A stretch of DNA of 33,560 nt from an uncultured Cellvibrionales bacterium (GCA_913019905.1 CAJVZD010000053.1:1-33560), one strand, 5' to 3'; positions 1-8,455 are shown, counted from the first letter of the stretch. Numbers and translations: made by a program. Notes: generated from the sequence alone by a model not told the origin.

Positions 1-1
1 G

Positions 2-494
2 TATGTTGGTGACATCACCTATTTGTGGACTCAGGAAGATTGGTTGTATTTAGCCGTTGTCATCGACCTCTATTCGAGAAAGGTGGTGGGCTGGAGTATT
101 GGTTCACGAATGAAAGCGCAGTTGGTTTGTGACGCACTAAAGATGGCGATGTGGCAAAGATGCCCCACAGCAGGACTAATCGCACACTCCGACCGGGGTT
201 CACAATACGCCAGCAAAGAATACGTAGGATTGCTGAAAGAAAACGGATTTATCGGCAGCATGAGCCGAAAGGGAAATTGTTGGGAGCGTCAATGCAGTCG
301 CTGAAAGTTTCTTTGGCAGTTTGAAGCGGGAGCGAGTCTATTGGACGCACTACCAAACAAGGATTGAGGCTCAACAGGATGTAATGAATTATATAACGAT
401 ATTTTACAACCGCCATCGACTGCATTCAACCCTGGACTACCAAAGCCCAAATCAATTTGAAGCGGAACAGGTGAAATTGAAAAAAGTTGCTTAA
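2..494 (+). pseudogene. IS3-family transposase OrfB, 3' part, frameshifted
   Basis: This is the C-terminal half of an rve-type DDE integrase/transposase that would cut and join IS3-family ends; the 5' part lies outside the window. The first frame (2-304) shows the first catalytic Asp in YVGDITY and the second in HSDRGSQY. The last part of the domain, with the catalytic Glu in NAVAESFFGSLKRER, is read only in another frame from 291 to a TAA at 492-494. Four extra bases (GCGT, 286-289) explain the shift exactly: removing them restores the family consensus CWDNAVAESF. This is not the programmed OrfA/OrfB frameshift site, which lies far upstream. The element is therefore probably inactive unless a complete copy elsewhere supplies transposase. 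Confidence 0.9.
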
Positions 495-510
495 CGGGGT
501 TGTAAAGAAA

Positions 511-525
511 AGCTGGACCACATCA
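511..525 (+). repeat. Probable right terminal inverted repeat of the IS3 element
   Basis: Just after the transposase stop the sequence AGCTGGACCACATCA ends in CA, as IS3-family right ends do (left ends begin TG). The matching left end lies outside the window, so the exact boundary and any target duplication cannot be confirmed. Confidence 0.45.
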
Positions 526-604
526 AGCGTCTGCGTCCAGAAATTTGTTTGCATCAACCTAATTTTTATCATTTACAGTATCGACGAATGCTGGAAGATA
601 GATG

Positions 605-2065
605 CTATAAACTAATAAGACCTTTTACTATCTTGTATGAATGTAATGTATCTTCGTGATTCAAGATCATTTTGGCGAGGCGGGCTAAGTTTAGCGATGC
701 ATGCCCCTTAATAAAAAGAAGATCGCCATCTTCCAACTCATTCAACAATTCGTTCAATAAAAACGGGTAGTCATCACTGTGTTTTACGAAAATCGAAGAA
801 TCGTCTAAATTATCGCGTATTATATCCATATATACACCGGTAGTGTATAAGCGTTCAATTTTACTGCTATTTACTAGATCCGCCGTAGACTTATGAAGAT
901 CAAATGTGTGTTTTTTATCCTCTTTTACCGACATACTGCCAAGTAGCGCAATGATTTTTCCAGAGCATTCAAAGTTGCCTAAGTCTTGAAAAGACGAAAC
1001 AAGGCTGTTTATTCCACCACCTCTTCTGCTCTGGTTGTAAAATAGAAACTGGTCGTCTCCTTTTCGTATTTCTAAAAGTTGCCCCATCGTTTCATAAGGA
1101 GTAAAACTTCCAAAATCCAACGATGCTCTTTGTATGTCAAAGCCTAATCTCTTTACAAGCAGTAATATTCCTACGCTCATTACAGGAATAAATTGATGAA
1201 ATACGGGATGAAAATATTCAACGATCTCCCCTTCAATATCCGCTTTTATATTCCAGCACCTCCTTTTTCCGTCAAATTTTCTTTCAATAACTTTCGCTGT
1301 ATCACTGTCATTTTCGCCATAGGTCAATAAGGTTACATTATTTTTTTCAGCTCGTATTTTATCAATAAACTTGCCGTAACAATCAATTGTTGAATTGACA
1401 ATGCATAAGCCGCCATCTCTTAGCCCTGCCAAAACTGACGCTTTGTTTTGTAGTAGACCATCTAGATCTTTATGGAAGTCCATGTGCGCCAATCCTATTT
1501 GTGTGTAGAAACAAATATCTGGGTTGACGGCTCTACCTCTAGTTCTATTTAAGTTCGTATTAGCCCCACAGCCGACTTCCGCGATCTCTACCCGATCATT
1601 AACACCAATATCCGCCAAAGTTCTGTACACGGAATTAAGATTGTTTTGACTGTTCAGTATTGCATGTACCTTCGTTTGTTTCTCCAACACATGATGTAAT
1701 TGTAGTTTTGTACCCGTTTTACCTTCGGTCCCCGTAATCAAAACTGTCTGGGGATTTGCACCGGACCTTACGCCCCGCGCAATTTTTTCAAATGCTTTCC
1801 CAATATCTGCAACCAGTAAGATTGGAACCGTTATTTTACTTATCAAATCCTCATTGTCTAAAACAACTGCACCAATACCACTACTAATGTATTTCTGAAT
1901 GCTCTCTAAATTTCTTTTGTCCTTATTCAACGGAAAATACAAATTGCCCTTAATGAACTGTGCATAACTTACCCCTGTAAACCTAATATTCATGTCACAA
2001 TTCAGCCATCTCCCACCGGCAAATTCCTGAGCGTTTTGTGGCGTAAGATATGATTCGTTAGCCAT
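605..2065 (-). CDS. MurF-like Mur ligase family protein
   Basis: This ATP-dependent ligase belongs to the Mur ligase superfamily, which joins an amino acid or peptide to a carboxylate through an acyl phosphate. All three Mur domains are present in 486 residues: an N-terminal substrate domain (about 25-100), a central ATPase domain with P-loop GTEGKTGTK (112-120), the AEVG metal-site Glu (about 163), GLAHMDF (about 191-197) and the NKAS lysine (about 208), then a C-terminal domain with a MurF-like YNQSRRGGG loop and a terminal GDLLFIKGHAS. The P-loop differs from the usual GTxGKTTT. It starts 14 nt after the stop of the ATP-grasp gene at 2080-3783, so the two are very likely cotranscribed. No other cell-wall genes are nearby, so a peptidoglycan role is unlikely; a peptide-like product is inferred. 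The natural substrate is unknown. Confidence 0.82.
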   Translation of the reverse strand: MANESYLTPQNAQEFAGGRWLNCDMNIRFTGVSYAQFIKGNLYFPLNKDKRNLESIQKYISSGIGAVVLDNEDLISKITVPILLVADIGKAFEKIARGVRSGANPQTVLITGTEGKTGTKLQLHHVLEKQTKVHAILNSQNNLNSVYRTLADIGVNDRVEIAEVGCGANTNLNRTRGRAVNPDICFYTQIGLAHMDFHKDLDGLLQNKASVLAGLRDGGLCIVNSTIDCYGKFIDKIRAEKNNVTLLTYGENDSDTAKVIERKFDGKRRCWNIKADIEGEIVEYFHPVFHQFIPVMSVGILLLVKRLGFDIQRASLDFGSFTPYETMGQLLEIRKGDDQFLFYNQSRRGGGINSLVSSFQDLGNFECSGKIIALLGSMSVKEDKKHTFDLHKSTADLVNSSKIERLYTTGVYMDIIRDNLDDSSIFVKHSDDYPFLLNELLNELEDGDLLFIKGHASLNLARLAKMILNHEDTLHSYKIVKGLISL

Positions 2066-2079
2066 TTAATTTACCTAGA

Positions 2080-3783
2080 TCAATAGTGATATTCATAAAT
2101 ATCACTGCAGTCGTAAAATTCGTTAGAAGCGTTTGTCAGTACGTATTCAATCACCTGCTTAAAGATATCCAATGACTCTCCATAATTGGGTGCAAGGTGC
2201 GGGTAGAGAGCCGGCACCGGGTTAAGCTCTATTATGCGATAATCCCCGTCAGCAGATATCATCATATCTACACCGTTAACCTTTAGCCCAAAAGCACTAT
2301 TGACATCGACCGCAATTTTTTTGAACTTTTCACTGACAAAAGTAGTAACATTTTGTAACACGTCTCCGTTTTTCTTGAGTGCCGCTGTCATCGTTTTGCC
2401 ATTTTCCAAAATCGTTTCCGGGCTAACCCCGAGCGATGAAAGGTACAGCATTGTGCTATCGTCAAGTTTAATTCTTCTTCTATTCACAGTATTATATTGT
2501 TTGATTAACGTTCTTATTGAGCTTTTTCCATCTCCACAAAGAACAGGATAACTTGCTTTTAATACGGCTACTACCTGATCACCAATAACCATAAACCTGT
2601 ACAGATTACCTGCAAACTGCTCTTCAATTATAATTTGATTGACCTTTTCAAGTTTCCTTAACTTTTCAATCGCATCATAAAAAACCTCCCGTGTGTTTAT
2701 GTTTAAGAATACGCCGTATCCAGCTGATTGATCTATCGGCTTTATTACATAGGGTGGGTTCAGATTTTCAAAGGTACGCTCTATCGTGGAGTCATCTATA
2801 TCCGTCATTAATACCGTTAAGTGCTTGCTTACTTTAAAACCTTTAGTCCTTAACAATTCATTGGTGAAGACTTTTGATCCTGCACCATCAATAGCGACCT
2901 TGCTTTGAACAGTGCGGTGATAGGGAATATATACCGCCTTTCTCCCACCTTTCTTTAGGAAATACATATTTCTTGTAATGGGTTCACAATCGACATCTAG
3001 GTCTTCACACACTCTGACATAGTTTTTATTATTTGACCCAATTGAAGCATTTTGTTTCCTCTTAACGCCCATAAGTTGTTTACATATTTTCTTCAGAAAG
3101 CCCACCCCACGACCTTCCAATAGACTAAAATTATCGACTTCAATTATCTCAATATGCCCGAGGTGGATATCCACATCTACAGAATCATCGACAAAAAATT
3201 GCACTTTTAGGAATATCGACTTATCAAAATCCTCTTCCGGTTCAAATTTGATGTAGGAGACCAAAGAGTTAAATAGTTTATCGAACTCATATTTCAGTTG
3301 TTGTGCTATATCGGTTTCTTGTTTACACAGAGAGTCAGCAAGAATATTTACTCCATGAACATGTATAGCTCTTTGTTTTAGCGAAGCAATATGCACAAAT
3401 GCTTCGCAATTACTACGGCGCTTTTCCGAACAATTTCGGGCTAAATAGTCATCCAAACAACTTCTTACGTTCTTGGTGCTGAATAGCATCTGTTGACAAT
3501 ATGGATGCCATTTTATAATAGATTTTTTTATAAGATCGAACTTAAGTCTTGAAGAAATAGAATCACTATTCGCTAAAACCAGGAACGATGGATAAAGTTC
3601 GATTTCTTTCGGGAAACTGGTGGAGTTAAAATTCCCATTTGAAAAAATCTTCCCCTTTTTAATAACAACATTTTCGATCGTGTCAACGATAATGCCACTA
3701 GGCGCTGTTTCCCTAAGAGCAGCCAGTGCGTGCCCATCGATAAACTCTCGAGATTCCTGATTACACAGTACCAACACTTGCAT
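2080..3783 (-). CDS. Cyanophycin-synthetase-like ATP-grasp ligase
   Basis: This 567-residue protein has a C-terminal ATP-grasp module (about 285-550) of the type found in the middle of cyanophycin synthetase CphA. Visible marks are YVIKPIDQSAGYGV (nucleotide-binding loop, about 345-358), IIEEQFAGNLYRFMVIG, the characteristic GDGKSSIRTLI stretch (about 417-427), NGVDMM (about 503-508) and the metal-binding IIELNPVP (about 517-524). The first 280 residues match nothing I recognise, although CphA also carries an N-terminal accessory domain. In CphA the ATP-grasp and Mur ligase are one chain; here they are two adjacent genes 14 nt apart and the Mur partner is of full-length MurF type. The pair presumably builds a peptide or amino-acid conjugate, each enzyme adding one residue. 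Cyanophycin itself is not established. Confidence 0.8.
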   Translation of the reverse strand: MQVLVLCNQESREFIDGHALAALRETAPSGIIVDTIENVVIKKGKIFSNGNFNSTSFPKEIELYPSFLVLANSDSISSRLKFDLIKKSIIKWHPYCQQMLFSTKNVRSCLDDYLARNCSEKRRSNCEAFVHIASLKQRAIHVHGVNILADSLCKQETDIAQQLKYEFDKLFNSLVSYIKFEPEEDFDKSIFLKVQFFVDDSVDVDIHLGHIEIIEVDNFSLLEGRGVGFLKKICKQLMGVKRKQNASIGSNNKNYVRVCEDLDVDCEPITRNMYFLKKGGRKAVYIPYHRTVQSKVAIDGAGSKVFTNELLRTKGFKVSKHLTVLMTDIDDSTIERTFENLNPPYVIKPIDQSAGYGVFLNINTREVFYDAIEKLRKLEKVNQIIIEEQFAGNLYRFMVIGDQVVAVLKASYPVLCGDGKSSIRTLIKQYNTVNRRRIKLDDSTMLYLSSLGVSPETILENGKTMTAALKKNGDVLQNVTTFVSEKFKKIAVDVNSAFGLKVNGVDMMISADGDYRIIELNPVPALYPHLAPNYGESLDIFKQVIEYVLTNASNEFYDCSDIYEYHY

Positions 3784-4234
3784 GAGTTATTCCTAATCTA
3801 ACCACGAGTAAATTTAAAATTGAATTTGTCGAAACTTAAATGAAACCAACATACGCTTTTAGCAACTAACCGTCGGAGAAGCATAAAATGCGCTAATTTA
3901 TGGATACATGTAATTTTATGAGTCCTCCAAATATCAAAAAACAAAAAAAAACAAAAAAAACTTTTTTGTCTTTACATCTTGTACATTTGCTATTCTCACG
4001 TCGCATTTCTTAAAAATCAAGTATACGCCTTTTTTACTGTTTCACGAATAAGTATAAAGCCAAAAGCGAAATACAAATATTTTCGGGAACGAATCGAGCG
4101 TGCCAGCCGAACTAAACCAGCGATTGGAGGAAAATCATCAGGAAATCTAGTGATCCGTAAGAACCCCACTACTTATTGAAGTTATGAAATTCTAGAGCAC
4201 TACTAATCCAAATCGAAAATAAGCATAAGACTTT
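3784..4234. other. AT-rich intergenic region with A-tracts
   Basis: This stretch separates two minus-strand units. It must hold the promoter of the ATP-grasp/Mur pair, whose start at 3783 is preceded by a weak AGGAAT. At 3935-3968 there is a run of three A-tracts (6, 9 and 8 A residues separated by single C) followed by CTTTTTTGT; the last part can fold as ACAAAAAA/TTTTTTGT. Such phased A-tracts often bend DNA. A 66-codon open frame at 3979-4179 has no recognisable family, starts at TTG and was not called. Confidence 0.5.
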
Positions 4235-5014
4235 CTAACGATCCCGCAATAGTTCCGACTGGGTGCCTTTCCTCGTCACAAACCAACAACAGAATAACCC
4301 CCATACCCCTAGGATAGTGCTGATGATGGGTATAACAGTGACGCCAGATTCAGAATAGACCCAAACCGCCGCAACACCGCCGCTCGCTATAAACGCCGAA
4401 AATTTGAAAATGATGTTCGCCAGGCAAACCATCCATAATGACCCGGACGTTAAACGAGCCGCCCCCATAATCAAGCCAATCGAGAAAAAGAACAAAATCT
4501 GTACAAACACCATGCGATAGTCCATGTCTCCGAATACGACTGGACTGACAAAACCAACAATATTAGTTCCTCCAAACAATATTGCCGCTATCACCGCGGC
4601 ACGAAAGCCACCGGACTTCTCTAGGAGAGACAATACATATCCTCGGAACAGAAATTCTTCGCCCAACGCCATGACTATTGCAAGCATTAACATACTCAAC
4701 ACATTGGGTTGCTGCCATTTGATCTCCGGCGATATGAAAGTCAGCCCTCCCAATATCAACATGGGCGCGAGAATCCAAAATTCATGTCGACTGGCTCTCT
4801 TTGAAAGCTGTAGTAACCCCCAACCGCCACAAATATAAATAAACCCAAGGATCAATGCGAGTAGCAAACTTCGATTAATGAGGTTCAAAGTACTGTTCTG
4901 TAAAGTCAGATCGAGGAAGCTAGTCACAAGCCCAAAAGCCAGCGTGTAAAGTGCAAACAGCAAAAAAGCCTTGACGACCCATTGCTGCGGACTGTTTATC
5001 ATTTCTTTCGACAT
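4235..5014 (-). CDS. CPBP (CAAX/Abi-type) membrane protein, likely non-catalytic
   Basis: This 259-residue, multi-pass membrane protein has the CPBP intramembrane-protease fold, with about seven hydrophobic segments. Motif 1 is intact as GEEFLFRG (Glu119, Glu120, Arg124). Motif 2, normally FxxxH, reads FGGTN, placing Asn at the expected His (about 151). Motif 3, normally HxxxN, reads NIIFK, so both the His (about 200) and the Asn (about 204) are changed. Those two His residues normally complete the metal/catalytic site, so proteolysis is doubtful while the fold seems kept. The gene is transcribed away from the AraC-type regulator at 5414, which may control it. Family assignment is secure; inactivity is inferred. 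Confidence 0.82.
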   Translation of the reverse strand: MSKEMINSPQQWVVKAFLLFALYTLAFGLVTSFLDLTLQNSTLNLINRSLLLALILGFIYICGGWGLLQLSKRASRHEFWILAPMLILGGLTFISPEIKWQQPNVLSMLMLAIVMALGEEFLFRGYVLSLLEKSGGFRAAVIAAILFGGTNIVGFVSPVVFGDMDYRMVFVQILFFFSIGLIMGAARLTSGSLWMVCLANIIFKFSAFIASGGVAAVWVYSESGVTVIPIISTILGVWGLFCCWFVTRKGTQSELLRDR

Positions 5015-5413
5015 TGTTTATCTCCAAGTGAATGTTGCTGAGATTTATACCCGATTTTCCGTCACGGAAGTCTCTTTCGATGGAGCGTTACTGTTTTTTC
5101 CTGAAAATAGAGGATTCTCTTCAAAATTGGTCGTTAAGCTATCTAAACTCGGCGTGCATCTGAAATAGTTGCCTCTGCCAGCTGATCTATACCCGCGCCT
5201 TTCGGATCCGTAATGAGCGAAAGGCTGGCAAAAAGTAGGGAAGTTTTTCAAAAAAGGACGTAACAACAACTCGAATGAGGCCCAGTGACTCGTATCGACC
5301 AGAAGTATTTCCGGTATTTTGGCGGTTATACTATCGACGTAAGTGTTAGAATTAAGTCCGCATACCAAGGCTACTTACCACGGGAGGCTCCTAGACGGAC
5401 GAAAGCATAAGAC
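5015..5413. promoter_or_regulatory. Divergent intergenic region, CPBP / AraC regulator
   Basis: This 399-nt space lies between two genes transcribed outward and should contain both promoters and any binding site of the AraC-type regulator. I see no strong inverted or direct repeat. A 107-codon open frame on the minus strand (5045-5368) has a low-complexity, family-less translation and is treated as chance. Confidence 0.4.
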
Positions 5414-6502
5414 ATGAATATCGAAATACTAAAACTACTGTACTCAATGAGCATAGGCGTGTGTGCGCTAGTCATGGCTCTAGTGGGATTTTCTCGGCAA
5501 CAAATCTCAATAGCCAAAATTTTTTTACTGCTGTTGCTACTGGCGATAATACTTTCGCTGTGGAATGGCTATGTGGCAATATCAGGTGGCCAGTTAAGTC
5601 ATCTAAGCGTTGGGTTCCTGTGGGGCTATTTTTCCTGGGGTTTAGGCCCCCTACTATTTTTGTACGTAACTGCAATGACACAAACGGCAAGAAAGATGCC
5701 GACCTGGTACCATTTTCTTGTACCTTTTATCGTTTCTTGCGCAACACTCATCATTAAAAGCAATAACGCGCAAATTCCAAAATTTGCTGAGATGGCCCTG
5801 TTCTACGCCCTCTATCTACAAATTTTTTGCTACGGTGTCATTTCGACTCATCTTCTCCGCAATCATGCGAAATCGACTCTTCAGATATTTGCCGCCGATA
5901 GAAAACAGTCCCTTTCATGGCTGTACTATCTTTGTACTGCGTATTTCTTAATGTGGGTAGTCGACATGCTAACGACAAGCTTAAATCTTGTGGGAAAGGG
6001 CCCGGGACTTGATGTCTACCAATACTATCTTTTAGTGGAAAGTATTCTTGTGATAGCAATGGCAATATTTGCGATTAAGCAACCCCAGATCCTTTATCCG
6101 ATGATAGCCGCTGCCCAGATCGACAATGGAAAATATCATACTTCTCAATTTGAAGAAAAAGTGTCCTGCCAGTTGAAGGCACAATTAGATACCATCATGG
6201 AAGAGCGACAACCGGTACTCGACAGCGAACTTAACCTGCAAATTTTGGCCGATATGTTACAGATCTCTTCCCATGAATTAAGTCAGTTACTGAATCAAAC
6301 TTATGGCGTTAATTTTTACGACTTCGTCAACCGGGCGCGGGTCGACATTACTCGAAAAATGTTGCGCGATGACAAGTTTAACCACCAAACGATTATAGAC
6401 ATTGCGCTTGGAGCCGGATTCACCAATAAAACCACTTTCAATCGAGCATTTAAAAAATATACCGGTGAAACTCCATCGGTTTTCCGACGTAATCCGGCAT
6501 AA
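5414..6502 (+). CDS. Membrane-anchored AraC-family transcriptional regulator
   Basis: The first 230 or so of 362 residues form six to seven hydrophobic helices (for example 10-25, 33-55, 65-87, 100-115, 127-147, 167-190, 203-221), giving an integral membrane sensor. The last 100 residues are a classic AraC DNA-binding domain: first helix-turn-helix LNLQILADMLQISSHELSQLL (from about 273) and second HTH around IIDIALGAGFTNKTTFNRAFKKYTG (from about 327), ending in PSVFRRN. Regulators of this layout act from the inner membrane. The gene starts near TAAGACATG with little Shine-Dalgarno sequence and is divergent from the CPBP membrane protein, a plausible target. The ligand is unknown. Confidence 0.9.
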   Translation: MNIEILKLLYSMSIGVCALVMALVGFSRQQISIAKIFLLLLLLAIILSLWNGYVAISGGQLSHLSVGFLWGYFSWGLGPLLFLYVTAMTQTARKMPTWYHFLVPFIVSCATLIIKSNNAQIPKFAEMALFYALYLQIFCYGVISTHLLRNHAKSTLQIFAADRKQSLSWLYYLCTAYFLMWVVDMLTTSLNLVGKGPGLDVYQYYLLVESILVIAMAIFAIKQPQILYPMIAAAQIDNGKYHTSQFEEKVSCQLKAQLDTIMEERQPVLDSELNLQILADMLQISSHELSQLLNQTYGVNFYDFVNRARVDITRKMLRDDKFNHQTIIDIALGAGFTNKTTFNRAFKKYTGETPSVFRRNPA

Positions 6503-6694
6503 TAAGTAGTGAAACAAACCAAGGTAATTGCTACAAGACGTATTCCGTGTTGCCATCATGGTTACGATTTAGCCAGAAATTAAATCGCGCTCTACGGCTA
6601 TGAGCATGTTTCAATTGACCCAAAAACTGTAAATCGCTCCGCTGAAGAGCTAAACAAAAGCTCGTACCTACAATCAAAATTTAAGGTGAACAAC

Positions 6695-7597
6695 ATGGAG
6701 GATAAAATACGTCAACGACTAATCACTCGAGAGGCCCTGCCCTTTGACTTCGATCAAACGGTACAGCGCTGGTACGTGCCCCTTGCTCACGAAATTGCGG
6801 AGCACCACGACGGCGGCACTCTGGTTATCGGGATTCAGGGCTCTCAAGGCAGCGGAAAAAGTACCTTTGCGCTCTTCTTAAAACACCTTCTCGAAGACGA
6901 TCATGGTTTGCGAACAATAGAAATGTCTTTGGACGATTTCTACTTAGGACATGCGGAACGCAGAAAACTAGCCACTAACGTTCATCCTCTATTTGCCACT
7001 CGCGGCGTACCCGGCACGCATGATGTCGATCTTGCTATGGCAACCATCCGCGATCTAAAGAAACAGAAAGAAGGGCAAACAACTCTCATACCGCGCTTCG
7101 ACAAATCTACCGATGATAGAAAACCCGCTGCCGAATGGGACAGGGTCTCTGGGCCCATCGATATCGTAATCCTAGAAGGCTGGTGTATTGGTGCCTCTGC
7201 TCAAACGACGGAATCGCTGACACGGGACTTAAACATATTGGAAGAACAAGAGGATGCCGATGGCACCTGGCGCCAAGCCGTTAATGAAGCACTCACTCAC
7301 TCTTACGATAAATTATTTGGAATGATAGACAAGCTCGTAGTCTTAGCAGCGCCATCATTCGACTGTGTTTACGAATGGCGCTGGCTGCAGGAGAAAAAAC
7401 TGGCAAGCAAGTGGCAAGCGACAAACCCGAATGCCCCCGCGCGGTTACTCGACGAGCCAGGGCTTAAACGCTTTATTTCGCATTACGAGCGCCTTACTCT
7501 ACATTGCCTCGATACCTTACCGGCAAAGGCTGATTGGCTTTATCATTTGAATACGGATCACAATATTACGAGACTGATACGGCGTACAGACGAATAA
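6695..7597 (+). CDS. P-loop kinase, plant-type glycerate-3-kinase / Tda10-like
   Basis: This 300-residue cytoplasmic kinase resembles plant D-glycerate 3-kinase and yeast Tda10, related to phosphoribulokinase/uridine kinase. Walker A is GSQGSGKST (49-57). MSLDDFYLG (about 78-85) carries the catalytic and Mg-binding Asp, RGVPGTHD (103-110) is the family's substrate loop, PRFDKS follows, and VILEGWCIG is the Walker-B-like strand. The ATG at 6695 is chosen because AAGGTG lies just upstream; that AAGGTG includes the GTG at 6686 that would give a start three codons earlier. In bacteria this family is often annotated only as a putative kinase, so glycerate phosphorylation is a family-based prediction. 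It stands alone between an AraC gene and a convergent minus-strand gene. Confidence 0.85.
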   Translation: MEDKIRQRLITREALPFDFDQTVQRWYVPLAHEIAEHHDGGTLVIGIQGSQGSGKSTFALFLKHLLEDDHGLRTIEMSLDDFYLGHAERRKLATNVHPLFATRGVPGTHDVDLAMATIRDLKKQKEGQTTLIPRFDKSTDDRKPAAEWDRVSGPIDIVILEGWCIGASAQTTESLTRDLNILEEQEDADGTWRQAVNEALTHSYDKLFGMIDKLVVLAAPSFDCVYEWRWLQEKKLASKWQATNPNAPARLLDEPGLKRFISHYERLTLHCLDTLPAKADWLYHLNTDHNITRLIRRTDE

Positions 7598-7769
7598 TTT
7601 TCTCTTCGCCATGGAATAATCCATTTTTTACCTTCGTTTTTGTGGCGAGCACTGAGACGGTTGATAGTATCACGCAGCGCGCCACCAGAAAATTTTGAAG
7701 CTCAATCCCTGCTCTCATTGAAGCGGTTTTAATATCACTTGACGCTATGCTGTGTTTAAATTGGCAATA

Positions 7770-7794
7770 AAATGCCCGCTGCTTGCGGGCATTT
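7770..7794 (-). terminator. Rho-independent terminator hairpin (bidirectional)
   Basis: A perfect 10-bp stem AAATGCCCGC/GCGGGCATTT encloses a 5-nt loop. Read on the minus strand it is followed by TATTGCC after a T-rich end, suiting termination of the broken gene at 7817-8175. It also lies 170 nt past the kinase stop on the plus strand, so it may serve both convergent genes. Confidence 0.7.
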
Positions 7795-7816
7795 ACCGCA
7801 TACGTATGGACGCGAT

Positions 7817-8175
7817 TTAGTTCAGGCTGTAGATTGACCCACTCGCTTTTTTCGCAAGTACATGCAACTCAATCACTCCGAAGTTTTGGTCTCCATTGCC
7901 GGCGTGGTCGAGGCTGAAAATCTTTACTTTTCCCCTACGCGTCGGCAGATACCACGGAAAATGGCAGAAACCATGGTAGCAGCATCGGGAAATGCTCGAG
8001 CACAACCACTGTAAGTGCCTCCGGTGCGGTCACCACCGGAATCCAGTACATAGGTGACAAAAACATGACCATAATTGTCGGCTTCGCCTTCAAGGATGAT
8101 TATGGAACTGGTTTCTCCTACAACAACTGACATAACATCGAGCTCCAGCGTGAACGTGGGTTCGTCAAGATTCAT
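7817..8175 (-). pseudogene. Small beta-rich hypothetical protein, frameshifted
   Basis: An ATG at 8175 has a good AAGGAT ribosome site, better than the upstream in-frame start at 8265. The frame runs MNLDEPTFTLELDV... to a TAA at 7924-7926. The adjacent frame continues the same protein without a gap: GKVKIFSLDHAGNGDQNFG... to IYSLN and a stop at 7817. One missing base in the run of four T and four C at 7928-7935 (GGGGAAAA on the coding strand) accounts for the break. Rejoined, it would be about 118 residues of alternating beta strands with no signal peptide. Its layout resembles the gene at 29505-29885 (an EG-A---G-VF motif, a central SG-C, a late GDQ). No function is known to me. A sequencing error in the homopolymer is possible. 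Confidence 0.65.
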
Positions 8176-8433
8176 ATCCTTATCCTTTTCATTATTGAAG
8201 AATATTGTTGCGGGCAGAAAACGCTGCCCGTTAAAAAAGCCTAGCGCGATTACCTCGAGCCGCAATCAGAAAATTAAGCACAATCCCGAATTCATGGCGG
8301 CTATCGTTTAGTGAAGTGAAATCAATCCGATTTTGAATTTGCTGAGGATTATCGAAGTCCAAACGGAAGGGAAAACACTCATTTACGATATCTCCTCTTC
8401 TTTTCGCTGTCATTTGGACTAACAAGGCCTTGA

Positions 8434-8455
8434 TATATTCCCATATAGGAATATA
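8434..8455. promoter_or_regulatory. Inverted repeat, probable ArsR operator
   Basis: Perfect 8-bp arms TATATTCC and GGAATATA are separated by 6 nt (CATATA) and end 9 nt before the ArsR start codon. The position over the promoter/start region and the two-fold symmetry fit autorepression by the ArsR dimer encoded next. Confidence 0.65.

Noticed and set aside
605..2065. Housekeeping murF of the dcw cluster
   Set aside because: Altered P-loop, low similarity to the MurF loop motifs and no cell-wall division genes nearby.
3979..4179. 66-codon open frame on the plus strand between two minus-strand units
   Set aside because: TTG start, no recognisable family, AT-rich region and no ribosome site; treated as chance.
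5045..5368. 107-codon open frame on the minus strand
   Set aside because: Lies in the divergent promoter region and its translation has no domain-like character.
7928..7935. Programmed -1 frameshift at the GGGGAAAAG run
   Set aside because: The codon phase does not fit the X-XXY-YYZ slippery pattern and no downstream pseudoknot is evident; an indel is more likely.
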